Source: Leptolyngbya ohadii IS1
GTDB lineage: Bacteria; Cyanobacteriota; Cyanobacteriia; Elainellales; Elainellaceae
NCBI RefSeq assembly: GCF_002215035.1
Contig: NZ_NKFP01000006.1
Coordinates: 570,530-634,529, forward strand
Length of the DNA stretch: 64,000 nucleotides
Direction of reading: 5' to 3'
How positions within the stretch are numbered: the stretch's first letter is position 1; each line of letters starts with the position of its first letter. A program made the position numbers and the translations under genes. Below, one piece after another: positions 52,028-62,100 of the stretch. Under the pieces are notes generated by a model. It had not been told where the DNA came from. It did no database searches and worked only from the letters and a program-made list of their open reading frames with translations.

Positions 52028-55000
52028 ATGCCAAGTGCTGAAGTTGAAGCGTTACAAACAGTGGGGAGGCTGCTGGGCGGAGCCTTTAGCCTGAATTCGG
52101 AAATCTATCGCAGCGTTAGCTATAGTTCAGATGCGCTGTGGTTGCCGCTCTCCCTTTCCCGCGAGTTCTGGATTGCCCTGCTTACTGTTTTGCTGGCGGG
52201 TCTTTCGCTTTCTTTGGGGCAAGCGATCGTCCTTTTTGTGAATCGGGTAAAGCCTGCGCGGTTTGTGTTTAGCCTGCTGCTGAATGCGGTGCTGTTTACC
52301 TTTGGCTTTCTGTTCCTGGTGGTGAGTACCTGGCTGATCTGCTGGGTTTCCTGGACAGTCAGTATTCCGCTGCTGACGCTAATTAAGGTGCTGGGACTTA
52401 GCTATGCACCGCTGCTGTTCAGCTTTCTAGGAGCCTTGCCCTACCTGGGAGTGCCCATCCTAACGATGTTGTCGGTCTGGCGGTTGCTGTCGGCGGTGGT
52501 AGGTTTTTCGGCAGTGGCGGGGGTGAGTGCGGGAACGGGATTTGGCTATGTGGCGATCGGGTGGGTGGTGCTGCAATTGCTGGAAGGCACGATCGGACAG
52601 CCCATTGCTCGTTTGGGAAAGCACCTTGCCGATCGGGTGGCGGGGGTTCCTCTGCGGGTGAGGAGCGTCGAAATTCTGGAGCTAGTGCGATCGAGCTTTT
52701 CCCAGCCTGCGTCTCCGATGATTCCGGCGGGTCAGTCAGTTGCGCTAAATCGGGGACAAACGATTCGAGGGCAAGCGATTCAGCAGGGTGTGACTCGGCT
52801 CAGAGGCAATCGGGCAGAGCCGGAACGGGTTCGATCGCTGGCGCAGGCGGCACAGGCATCGGCAAATCCGCAGTTTCCTGCTGGGGGAAGGACTTCTACT
52901 CAGGAACCGATCGCCCTGGAAGAATCGATCGCTGACACCCAGAGGGAATCCGGCGAAGCGCAATCCAGCGAAGCGCAGTCCGGTCAAGCTCAGATGAACT
53001 CCCAGACGGCGACTCAGCAAATTAAGCTGCTGTCCCTGCTGGCAATGGGGGTTCTGTTTGTGGTAATTGCAATGCTGCTGCGCCCCATCAAAGAATCTGT
53101 CTTTGGCTGGTACAGTACGCTGCCCAGTCTGCTGGTGTTTCTGTTCGATCTGTTTTGGATTGGGATTGTGGCGATCGTCTTTGCCGGAATTCTGGCACCG
53201 CTGGAAACCCTGGGCTGGTGGGCAGGCTGGTATGGCGACGACTTGGATACAAACGACGGGAACGGAGCAGCACAGAAGCCGGGAACCGCAGCTCCAGACT
53301 CAGCAGAAATGTCGCGATACTCCCGATACATTGTCTATCTGGACGGGATTGGGCAATCCGGCGAGGAATATACGCCCGATGTGATGGACTTTCTGGATGC
53401 GCTGGAATCGGCTTTGCCTTCGGACGTGATGCTGGTGCGGGGGCTAATGATGTACTCGGTGCTGAACAAGCCGCTGAACGAAGACCGACCGCTGGCGTTT
53501 CTCTGGGCATTGGCGGACAAGGTGCGGTTCAGTAATCCTGCTGCGCTGCTGGGCATCCTGCTCAATCTTCGCAATGTGTTTATCGTGGCGGTTTCTGCCG
53601 ATAAGCGCTATGGACCCATCTACAACCAGGGCATCGCCCAGGTGCTTTACAACGGCTTACTGGAGCGGGAATACATCCCTGGCAGCGGTGTTCCCATTAC
53701 GCTAATCGGCTACAGCGGCGGCGGAGAAATGTCGGTGGCAGCTGCACCCTACCTGACACGCGCCACAGGTGCCCCGATCGACGTGGTCTCTCTGGGTGGT
53801 GTCATGAGCGCTAACAACAACTTTCTGGTGCTTCAGCATCTTTACCATCTGGTCGGTAAAAAGGACATTGTGGAGCGCATCGGTCCCATGATGTTTCCAG
53901 GACGCTGGAAGCTGTTTTTCCTGTCCTACTGGAATCGGGCAAAACGGCAGGGCAGAATCAGCATTATCCCCCTGGGCGAAATGGGGCACCAGGTTCCGGG
54001 CGGCTACATGGACCCGGAGGCACAACTGCCCAGCGGCGAGACCTGTCTTGAGCAGACGATCGCTTCTATTCTCAAAATCCTGCAAGGTGAGTTTATTCCG
54101 GCGATCGAGCGAGTGCCTCACCAGCTCAGCCATTACCAGCGATACAAACGCGCCCCTTTTAATTCGCCTGCCTTTTACCCGCTCGGCGCGGAGCGCAACT
54201 CCGAAGTAACCGAACAGAGCCTCGATCCCAATCGCTATCAGCCCATTGGCGACTGGATGGGACGGCTGATTCTGCCCCAGCACTGGGAACGGCATCAGGT
54301 CAGAGGAGTCTGGTTCGAGGTCTACCACGCGCCTCCCGAATATCGCTCCCTGATTGGACAACGGCTTAAACTCCGCTGGTCAACCGACCCGGAAGTGCAG
54401 CAATTCGTCAAAAAAGTCACCCGCGACGTTCACTTCAGCCCCAATGCCGAATTTACCAGCGAGTACGGCGGACTCGTCCACCCCGATCGCCTCAACCACT
54501 GGCAACAGGTCAATCCCCTGGAGTCGCTGGCAGGCTCGCATCCGGTGGATGATGTGGTGGTGATGCTGGAGGATGTAGGAGTGGATGGGTGGATGGGTGG
54601 GAGAGTGGGAGAGTGGGAGAGTGGGAGCGTGGGAGGAGCCGAGAGCGATCGCGGGAGTCATGAAACCGGATCAAACCATTCGTCTACAGACCAAACCTCC
54701 TCTTCCCCTCACCCATCCACCCATCCACCCATCCACTCATCCACTCCTCAACCTACCCTCTACACTCGCACCGAACCTATCCAAATTACAGGGCGCTTCT
54801 ATGCGCTAGTGCAGTTTGTTCAGCCGATCGCCGGGACCGATTGCTTCCAGGTGGTTCACTTTAATCGCGCTTCGCGGCAGTTTGATGGGGAAACGGAGAT
54901 TGTGCGGTTGCCGTCTGTGATTGCGGACGAGAATGGCTGCTTTCCTTCGACGACGCAGGGCATCGAGCAGTCTTACTTAAACGAGACAGGCTGGTATATC

Positions 55001-56077
55001 TTCGGTGCCCAGGATCGGACGGGGATGTTTGTGGTGCAGTCGGTCGCCCCTCGATCGCTTTTAAGACTTCAGCCCGATCGCGTGCTGTTTGGACGAAAGC
55101 GAGCCTATCAATATATTCATCGGGAAGCCTGGGCGGAAATCAAATCACAGAAAGGCAAAATTAGCTCGGTGCTGCTGGATGCCTCGGAAGGGATGGGTGA
55201 CGGAACCCTTCAGGCGGCGATCGATCGCTGGAAGTTAGGCGATCGGGCACTCTTGCTGCACAGCTACGGCGGCATTGGCGGTAAAAAGCGGGAGCCAGCG
55301 GCGGCTTCGCCCATCTTTTTTGGGCATTTTGCTTACGGCATGGCAGAGGTGGTTCATGATCCGCTCGCCGATGAGCTGCGGTTTGACATTCGCTATCACC
55401 AGGTTTACACGCACAACACCGATGGTCTGATTGCGGGAACGCTCCACTGGTCACGGTATCTGGGCGATCGTCAGTTTGGCTGGGTGGGGGCGCGTCCGGT
55501 CTGCGATATTTTAATCAAGCTGGAGGCGTTCACCGGACGGTTTGAGTACAAGGGCACAAAGCCTTCTCCGCTGGATACTATGCTGCGCCAGCTTCAGGTG
55601 ATGACCGCCCGCTATCGAATTGGCGACGGCACAGGCGGAACCTACGTGGGACCCGCCAACAACTGCGCCCAGGACTCCAACCAGGCGTTGTTTGCCAGCA
55701 TTCGTGCCATTCAGTACGCTGTGCAAATGAATCCCGATATTATTCAGGCATGGCTAGAAACCCATCCCGAACAAGCCGATCGCTACGACCAGCTCATCCG
55801 ACTCGGCAAGGCACTCCAGCGACAGCTTCAGCCCTTTGGCGATGCCCGATCGGACTGGAAACGGGGCGAATTTAACCTGGGCTGCACCCTCGAAGATAGC
55901 CCGCTGCGAAACCTCTGGATGGGCTTAACCAGCTGGCGAACGCTGCTGCCCCGTCTGGCGAGCGACGCGATCGTCCGGGTCTTCCTGCGAGAAGGGGCTT
56001 CGGTCTGGGTACTGCGGACGAATCAAATTGGCGGCAATGATCCGGATATTGAACCGATCGCGCCCATGACCCTTTAA
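52028..56077 (+). CDS. Very large membrane protein with alpha/beta-hydrolase-like domain and Asn-Cys C-terminal region; function unknown
   Basis: About 1349 residues from ATG 52028 (a TTG in frame lies 33 bases upstream). Residues about 40-230 contain five or six hydrophobic segments; a polar linker rich in Ser/Gln/Ala follows; two more membrane segments lie near 325-390. Then comes a hydrolase-like domain (about 425-700): YIVYLDGIGQSGEEYTPDVM and the nucleophile-elbow motif GYSGGGE with Ser563. A low-complexity in-frame insert occupies about 848-915. The last 430 residues include THNTDGLIAGTLHWSRYLGD and GPANNCAQDSNQALFASI with Cys1213, reminiscent of cysteine-peptidase or acyltransferase active sites. 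I do not recognise the whole protein. Confidence 0.75.
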   Translation: MPSAEVEALQTVGRLLGGAFSLNSEIYRSVSYSSDALWLPLSLSREFWIALLTVLLAGLSLSLGQAIVLFVNRVKPARFVFSLLLNAVLFTFGFLFLVVSTWLICWVSWTVSIPLLTLIKVLGLSYAPLLFSFLGALPYLGVPILTMLSVWRLLSAVVGFSAVAGVSAGTGFGYVAIGWVVLQLLEGTIGQPIARLGKHLADRVAGVPLRVRSVEILELVRSSFSQPASPMIPAGQSVALNRGQTIRGQAIQQGVTRLRGNRAEPERVRSLAQAAQASANPQFPAGGRTSTQEPIALEESIADTQRESGEAQSSEAQSGQAQMNSQTATQQIKLLSLLAMGVLFVVIAMLLRPIKESVFGWYSTLPSLLVFLFDLFWIGIVAIVFAGILAPLETLGWWAGWYGDDLDTNDGNGAAQKPGTAAPDSAEMSRYSRYIVYLDGIGQSGEEYTPDVMDFLDALESALPSDVMLVRGLMMYSVLNKPLNEDRPLAFLWALADKVRFSNPAALLGILLNLRNVFIVAVSADKRYGPIYNQGIAQVLYNGLLEREYIPGSGVPITLIGYSGGGEMSVAAAPYLTRATGAPIDVVSLGGVMSANNNFLVLQHLYHLVGKKDIVERIGPMMFPGRWKLFFLSYWNRAKRQGRISIIPLGEMGHQVPGGYMDPEAQLPSGETCLEQTIASILKILQGEFIPAIERVPHQLSHYQRYKRAPFNSPAFYPLGAERNSEVTEQSLDPNRYQPIGDWMGRLILPQHWERHQVRGVWFEVYHAPPEYRSLIGQRLKLRWSTDPEVQQFVKKVTRDVHFSPNAEFTSEYGGLVHPDRLNHWQQVNPLESLAGSHPVDDVVVMLEDVGVDGWMGGRVGEWESGSVGGAESDRGSHETGSNHSSTDQTSSSPHPSTHPPIHSSTPQPTLYTRTEPIQITGRFYALVQFVQPIAGTDCFQVVHFNRASRQFDGETEIVRLPSVIADENGCFPSTTQGIEQSYLNETGWYIFGAQDRTGMFVVQSVAPRSLLRLQPDRVLFGRKRAYQYIHREAWAEIKSQKGKISSVLLDASEGMGDGTLQAAIDRWKLGDRALLLHSYGGIGGKKREPAAASPIFFGHFAYGMAEVVHDPLADELRFDIRYHQVYTHNTDGLIAGTLHWSRYLGDRQFGWVGARPVCDILIKLEAFTGRFEYKGTKPSPLDTMLRQLQVMTARYRIGDGTGGTYVGPANNCAQDSNQALFASIRAIQYAVQMNPDIIQAWLETHPEQADRYDQLIRLGKALQRQLQPFGDARSDWKRGEFNLGCTLEDSPLRNLWMGLTSWRTLLPRLASDAIVRVFLREGASVWVLRTNQIGGNDPDIEPIAPMTL
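54581..54736. repeat. Inverted low-complexity repeat inside the large hydrolase gene
   Basis: GTGGATGGGTGGATGGGTGG (54581-54600) is mirrored by CCACCCATCCACCCATCCAC (54717-54736), with tandem GAGAGTGGGA units between. It codes for WMGGRVGEWESGSVGG and later PHPSTHPPIHSST, unlike the surrounding protein. Probably an insert of intergenic repeat DNA that kept the frame. Confidence 0.7.
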
Positions 56078-57924
56078 TCCTGATACTGCCTCAACAGCTC
56101 CGGCACATGATCAAATCCATCCACCCCGATCGCTCCCACGATCGATCGCCGCTCCTGATCGAGCAAACTCCGAAACTCGGTTTCACCTAACTGTCCACGA
56201 ATCACTACGAGGAGTCCGGCGGTTTGTCGCCAGCTGGTTGAGCCGATTTGCTCTAGCAGGTACATTCCCAGCGATCCGGTGAGGATGGCTTTGCTGAAGT
56301 TTTGTAGCCGATAGTGTGCCTCTGCCAGATACGCCAGATTGATCCCCTGCAAGTAGACATCTCCGGTGAACTGCGCGGCAGCAATGCCCTTGTCCAGATA
56401 TTCCAGCGATTCCTGCGGCTGGTCTGCCAGAACTTGAGCAATGCCCAAACTGCTGTAGCACAGTGCCTGACTCTGCCGATCGCCCAACCGCTCCGCCTGC
56501 TGGAGTCCCTGCTGAAGCCGCTCGATCGCCATTTCGTAAACCTCCGGCTCCACGTATTCCTGCTGCCTTGCCTGAAATACTTCGCTGAAGCCCAGATTCG
56601 CCAGCGCATTTGCCTCCCCTGATCGATCGCCCGCCTGACGGCTCAAAATCACCGCCCGCTGACTGTAGTTGATTGCCTCGCTGTAGTTTGCCTGGGCGAC
56701 ATAGGTGCGGCTGAGATGGTTGAGATTGGCGATTTCGCAGACCGTATCCTTTGCCGTCCTCGCAATTTCCACCGCCTGCTGATGAAAGCCGATCGCCCGA
56801 TCGACCTGTCCCATTGCCCGTGCAGAGGAGCCGAGCAGCGTCAGAATTCGGGCTTTTTCCTGGGTGCCTTCCGCCTGTCGCAGCGGTTCATCCAGATAGC
56901 TCATGGCATCCCGCAAATACTCCCCTGTAAAGGACGCAAAAATGCCGCCGTACAGAGGAAAGTAGGACTGCTGGGCAAAGGTTCGCAGGATTTGCAGCGT
57001 CACCTGAAAGGATGCCTGCCGCAGACGATGCTGACTTGGAAGCGTAGAACGACCCCAGCCTTCCCCCAGCTGCGACCAGATCAGCGAGAAAGCGAGGAAC
57101 GTGGCGATCGACAGCTTTGCCCCCACCTTCGAGTCGTAAATCAGTTTATCGAACCAGTTCACTAGCCCCTGCTGAAGACAGCGCAGAATGACGACCAGCT
57201 CAACAAAATCCGCCAGTGTCGTTGCCTGAGATTCCGCCCATTCGATCGGGGCTTCCCCCAGCGCCAGGGCATTAAACAGTGCCGCCGGAACGGGACGATT
57301 CACCTGCTTCGCCCACAGTGCCCAGGGTCCACGCTGCCCCGGAACGCCTTCAAAACCGATCTGTCCCTGACTCTGATCGTAAATCCAGCTCACCAGATAG
57401 TTTTCCAGCCGCTGCCAGGATTGCAGTCCTTCGAGTAAGCCCTGCCCAAGCTGCTGCAAATCTGCCGTATCCGGAGACTGCCGGAGTCGTTTGCCCAACT
57501 GCTGCCACTGGGACAAGCTGAGGGGTTGGGGCAAATTGGGATCGGTGACACGAATCAGTTCCCGCAGCGGATCATCTGTTTCAATGCCGCTTGCCATTAC
57601 GATCTGCTGAACGGCACTATCGAGGGCTGCATTGACCTGATTTTGCGCCTGCCAGCGTTCCCACTCGCCGCGAATCGTCTGGAGTGCTCGCAGAATGCGT
57701 CCTGCCTTTGCCTGCTTGAGTTCATCGCCGGAGGTTGCCTGCTGTTCCGTTGCCGAGAGGCGATCGCTCAAACAGCGCTCAAACAGTTCTCCCGTCCCAG
57801 CCTCAATCCCCTCCGTCAGCATTTGCAACACCTGCTCCTTCGAGCGGATATTGCCCTTAAGGGTCATCTGGACGATCTGGTCAATCAGGGCACTATAGCG
57901 ATCGGTGAGGGAAGCATCGGACAT
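56074..57924 (-). CDS. Large TPR protein
   Basis: A 616-residue soluble protein (GTG three codons upstream at 57933 is an alternative start). The N-terminal 330 residues are family-specific and helical, with SLSQWQQLGKRLRQSPDTADL and FVELVVILRCLQQGL. The C-terminal part (about 340-560) contains TPR units such as ILTLLGSSARAMGQVDRAI, NLNHLSRTYVAQANYSEAI and ALCYSSLGIAQVLADQPQES. Its stop overlaps by four bases the stop of the large hydrolase gene. No catalytic domain seen; likely a scaffold. Whether it works with the hydrolase is unknown. Confidence 0.82.
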   Translation of the reverse strand: MSDASLTDRYSALIDQIVQMTLKGNIRSKEQVLQMLTEGIEAGTGELFERCLSDRLSATEQQATSGDELKQAKAGRILRALQTIRGEWERWQAQNQVNAALDSAVQQIVMASGIETDDPLRELIRVTDPNLPQPLSLSQWQQLGKRLRQSPDTADLQQLGQGLLEGLQSWQRLENYLVSWIYDQSQGQIGFEGVPGQRGPWALWAKQVNRPVPAALFNALALGEAPIEWAESQATTLADFVELVVILRCLQQGLVNWFDKLIYDSKVGAKLSIATFLAFSLIWSQLGEGWGRSTLPSQHRLRQASFQVTLQILRTFAQQSYFPLYGGIFASFTGEYLRDAMSYLDEPLRQAEGTQEKARILTLLGSSARAMGQVDRAIGFHQQAVEIARTAKDTVCEIANLNHLSRTYVAQANYSEAINYSQRAVILSRQAGDRSGEANALANLGFSEVFQARQQEYVEPEVYEMAIERLQQGLQQAERLGDRQSQALCYSSLGIAQVLADQPQESLEYLDKGIAAAQFTGDVYLQGINLAYLAEAHYRLQNFSKAILTGSLGMYLLEQIGSTSWRQTAGLLVVIRGQLGETEFRSLLDQERRSIVGAIGVDGFDHVPELLRQYQD

Positions 57925-58022
57925 AGGAAGCACTCGAAAAAGGGCAGCAGCGAAGCCCTAAGCTTTGCCGTTCCCCCATTGTATAAAGTGGCGTATCAAG
58001 TGGATTCGGATAACGACTCACT

Positions 58023-58044
58023 AAAAAACCCGCCTTGCAGCGGG
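58023..58044 (-). terminator. Rho-independent terminator of the sugar transferase gene
   Basis: On the minus strand CCCGC-TGCAAG-GCGGG (58044-58029) is followed by TTTTTT (58028-58023). It lies 33 bases beyond the stop of the sugar transferase and before the start of the TPR gene. Confidence 0.75.
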
Positions 58045-58076
58045 AGTTATTTGGTGGTGAGGGGTATCGAGCAGAC

Positions 58077-58751
58077 TTAGTACGCGCCCGATCGATTCAC
58101 AATTACGGCGACCGTCTGGGCAATCAGGCGCAGGTCGTACAGCGGATGCCAGCGTTGCTGATAGCGCAAATCCAGATCAACAATCTGCTCAAAATCCTTG
58201 ATGGCAGAACGTCCGTTGACTTGCCACTCACCCGTTAGTCCAGGTTTAACGTTGAGTCTTTGCCAGTGGCGATCGTTGTATCGGCTGACCTCGTCGCGGG
58301 TAGGCGGACGGGTTCCCACCAAACTCATATCGCCCATCAGCACATTCCAGAACTGGGGAAATTCATCCAGGCTGGTTTTGCGAAGGAACTGCCCAATACG
58401 GGTAATCCGAGGGTCTTGCTCATTCTTAAAAATGAGTCCTTTGGCTTCGTTCGGCACCATGGCTTTAAGCTGATCGGCGTTTGCCACCATTGAGCGAAAC
58501 TTAAGCAGCGTAAAGGGTTTACCGTGTAAACCAAACCGCTCCTGCCGGAAGAAAATTGGACCAGGACTATCGAGCTTAATCAGAACGGCGAGCGGGATAA
58601 AAATGACACCTAGTATAAGGAGACCAACAATCGACCCTACAATGTCAATCGTGCGCTTGATGATACAGGAGGCGGAAGGGTGTGGAGCCTGAGGCAGCCC
58701 ATCGAAATCCGGAACAGAGGAGCTAGTTGGATGCATTGCAGAGTTAGTCAT
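58077..58751 (-). CDS. Undecaprenyl-phosphate sugar phosphotransferase (bacterial sugar transferase, exopolysaccharide type)
   Basis: Starts exopolysaccharide or glycan repeat units by moving a sugar-phosphate to undecaprenyl phosphate. The sequence has one membrane segment (IVGSIVGLLILGVIFIPLAVLI) then the catalytic domain: SPGPIFFRQERFGLHGKPFT, LLKFRSMVANAD, LRKTSLDEFPQFWNVLMGDM, SLVGTRPPTRDEV and KPGLTGEWQVNGRS. I start it at ATG 58751 (224 residues, the family norm). The frame is open to 58970, but the added 73 residues are not family-like. A terminator follows at 58023-58044. Confidence 0.88.
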   Translation of the reverse strand: MTNSAMHPTSSSVPDFDGLPQAPHPSASCIIKRTIDIVGSIVGLLILGVIFIPLAVLIKLDSPGPIFFRQERFGLHGKPFTLLKFRSMVANADQLKAMVPNEAKGLIFKNEQDPRITRIGQFLRKTSLDEFPQFWNVLMGDMSLVGTRPPTRDEVSRYNDRHWQRLNVKPGLTGEWQVNGRSAIKDFEQIVDLDLRYQQRWHPLYDLRLIAQTVAVIVNRSGAY

Positions 58752-59193
58752 AGGGAGAGGTTTAAATAAGCGAAGACTAAATCGCGACTGTTTTAATTCT
58801 TGAAGTATAAAATTGCAACAAAAGAGGAATATAACGAAATCGCGTTCTTTGCAAAAGCTTCTCACTTCTGTAGAAATACCTAGTGATCCCCGGAGTTTTG
58901 TGAAGCTAGGATAAAGTTTCTTCTTTAATTTGTCTTCCACTGATAGTAGAAAAATCGCTTGCTCAGACATCTGCTCCCGATATTTGCTGAGTTTTCTGTA
59001 TTAAATATCACTGTTGGGTTAATAGGTGTGTACTACAAAGCCTGATGCCATAGGACTCAAGCGAAGGTACTGTAGCGGCATTGAAGCGCTATTAGGTCAA
59101 ATCACGGGAAGATACCATAGGCTTTAGATCCCCAGGGCGATCGAGAGAACAGCGATCGAAATCATGCGATCGAATTAATAGAGAAGAAGATTT
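58752..59193. promoter_or_regulatory. Divergent region between sugar transferase and cobN
   Basis: 442 bases that must carry both promoters. Because cobalamin genes are often under a B12 riboswitch I looked for its conserved core before cobN and did not find it. No gene is supported, although the sugar transferase frame stays open to 58970. Confidence 0.4.
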
Positions 59194-62100
59194 ATGCATC
59201 GTTTAGCAACGCAGCCGGGTGGCTGGATGCCAGATACGGAAGGCGTCATATTTGTAGAGCAGTCGCCTGCCCCGCTGGTCTATCTCACCGCTGCTGATAC
59301 TGATATTCAGGTACTTGCCGCTGCGACGGGTCAACTACCATCAGGTTTTCCTGAAGTCCGGGCAGTCAATTTGCTTCAGCTTCAGCAGCATTTGACGATC
59401 GACACCTACGCGGAACAGGTTTTATCCCAGGCAAAGGCGATCGTGCTGCGGCTCCTGGGCGGGCGCTCCTACTGGTCTTACGGGCTAGAAGTCGTCAAGC
59501 AAACAGTAGAACAGACAGGCGCAATGCTGTTTGTCCTCCCCGGAGACGATAAGCCCGACCCGGAACTGTGCAGCCATTCCACGGTTTCCCTCACGTCCGT
59601 CGATCGCCTGTGGCGCTATTTTACGGAGGGCGGCGTCGAAAATGCCGTCAATGCCCTCAAGTTTTTGGCGAATACAGCTTGCGGCACGGACTACGAAACA
59701 GACTTGCCGCGATCAATTCCGCGTGTCGGACGCTACCCCTGCCCCCCTGCTCCAGACTCCCCCAAAGCCGGAATCCTCTTCTACCGCGCCCACTACCTCG
59801 CAGGCAACACTGCCCCGATCGATTCTCTCTGTCAGGCATTGAGCGATCGTGGGATGGAGCCTGTGCCGCTGTTTGTCTCTTCGCTGCGGGACGGGGAAGT
59901 ACAGGCAGAACTATTGGACTGGTTTCAGCAGAAATGCCCGATCGAGGTTTTGCTGAACGCGACGAGTTTTTCCCTGGCGCGACTAGAGGCAGAAACGCCC
60001 AACGTGGATCTGTGGCAAAAGCTGAATGTCCCGGTGTTGCAGGTCATCCTCAGTAGCGGCACTCAGGCACAGTGGCTTGAGCAAACCCGTGGGCTTTCCC
60101 CTCGCGATATGGCGATGAATGTGGCGCTGCCGGAGGTGGATGGGCGAATTATTACCCGTGCGGTGTCGTTCAAGGCGATCGAATCCCGCCACCCAATGCT
60201 GGAAACCGATGTGGTGGGCTATCAGCCGTTGGACGATCGAATTCAGTTTGTGGCGGATCTGGCGGCAAATTGGGTACAGCTGCGTCAGACTCCGGTGAGC
60301 GATCGCCGTATTGCCCTGATTCTGGCAAACTATCCCACGAAGGACGGCAGGCTGGCAAACGGGGTGGGACTGGATACGCCCCAGAGCTGTGTGGAAATCC
60401 TGAAGGCACTCCAGCAGGAAGGCTACCTTGTCGAAAATCTGCCTCGGTGTATCGATGAACTGACCGGGGATGACCTGATCGCCCTGCTCACTCGAACCGT
60501 CACCAACGATCCCGAAGGACAAACCCTGCGTCCGGTGAACCAATCCCTGAACCTGGAGGAGTACGATCGCTTCTTCCAAACCCTCCCCAGTGCTGTCCAG
60601 CAGGGCATCGGCGATCGCTGGCAGAGTCCGATCGAAGAACTGAAGCAGCGTGGCTTTCTAGATGTTTTAGAAACACCCGCTTTCCCGATCGCCGGAGTCC
60701 AGTTTGGCAATGTGTTTGTCGGGGTGCAGCCCGCTCGCGGCTATGATCTCGATCCGTCGCTGAACTATCATGCCCCTGACCTGGAGCCGCCTCATTATTA
60801 TTTAGCGTTCTATGCGTGGCTGCGATCGCACTTCGGCGCACAGGCGATCGTCCATGTGGGCAAGCACGGCAATTTAGAATGGCTTCCGGGCAAGGGAACG
60901 GCACTCTCGGCGAAGTGTTATCCAGAAGCCGTCTTTGGCGCAATGCCCCACCTGTACCCCTTCATCGTCAACGATCCGGGCGAAGGCTCCCAGGCAAAAC
61001 GCCGATCGCAAGCCGTCATCCTCGATCACCTCACCCCACCCCTCACCCGCGCCGAGCTTTACGGCGGACTTCAACAGCTCGAAACGCTGATGGATGAATA
61101 CTACGAAGCACAAAGCCTCGACCCCTCCCGGCTGACTTTAATTCGCGATCGCATCCTGGCTCTGATCGATCAAACCAACTTAGACCAGGATCTCGCCCTT
61201 CAATCCGGCAAACCATCCGGCAATCAAAAAAAATCAGCAGAAGACCGCTTTGCCGAACTCCTGACTCGCATCGACGGCTACCTCTGCGAACTCAAAGAAG
61301 CTCAAATCCGTGACGGTCTGCATATCTTTGGCAGTTGTCCCACCGGACGGCAGCTTCGAGATCTAATTGTGTCGATCGCCCGTCATCCCGGAAAAAATCG
61401 AATTGGGTTAACTCGTGCGATCGCGCAGGATTGGGGCTTGGCGATCGATCCACTGACGGCAGATCCAGCGGCTTTGGTAAAAGATTCGATCGCAAAAGAT
61501 TTTTGTGTCGTAGGCTCACCTGTTAACGCCCCCCCACCTCCCAATTCTGGGGGGCTTCCGAACCAGGTAAACTCTGTTGGCTCTGGAGTAAGTCAAAAAA
61601 TTCAAAGTCTTTCCTCCCCCTGTCAAAGCGGCAAAAAAGGGGAAAGTGCAACGCGCTCAACCTCTCACCCCTTTTCCATTCAAAGTCCCCCACCTCGCGC
61701 TTCAAGCGCGGAAAAGACAAGTGGGGATTTAGGGGGCGATGCAGCACACTCAACCTCCCACCCCTGGCGCACGATCGCTGATGTGATCGAATCCCTCGAA
61801 CTCACCGCCGCAGAATTAATTGACCATCTACTCATCGATGACCAGCTACGATCGTCCCCCCTTGCCGCCGATTTGCCTGCGACGCAGAAAGAGCTGCACT
61901 GGATCGCCAAAACTCTGCTGCCTGCACTGAAACAAACCGATCGCGAAATCACGAATCTGCTGCACGGATTATCGGGAGGCTATGTGCCCAGCGGCGCATC
62001 CGGCGCACCCACACGCGGTCGTCCCGAAGTGCTGCCCACCGGACGCAATTTTTATTCGGTGGATATTCGTGCCATTCCCACCATGACGGCATGGGATGTG

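Noticed and set aside
58980-59193. Possible cobalamin riboswitch before cobN
   Set aside because: I could not find the conserved B12-box or core motifs on the plus strand; a covariance-model scan would be decisive.
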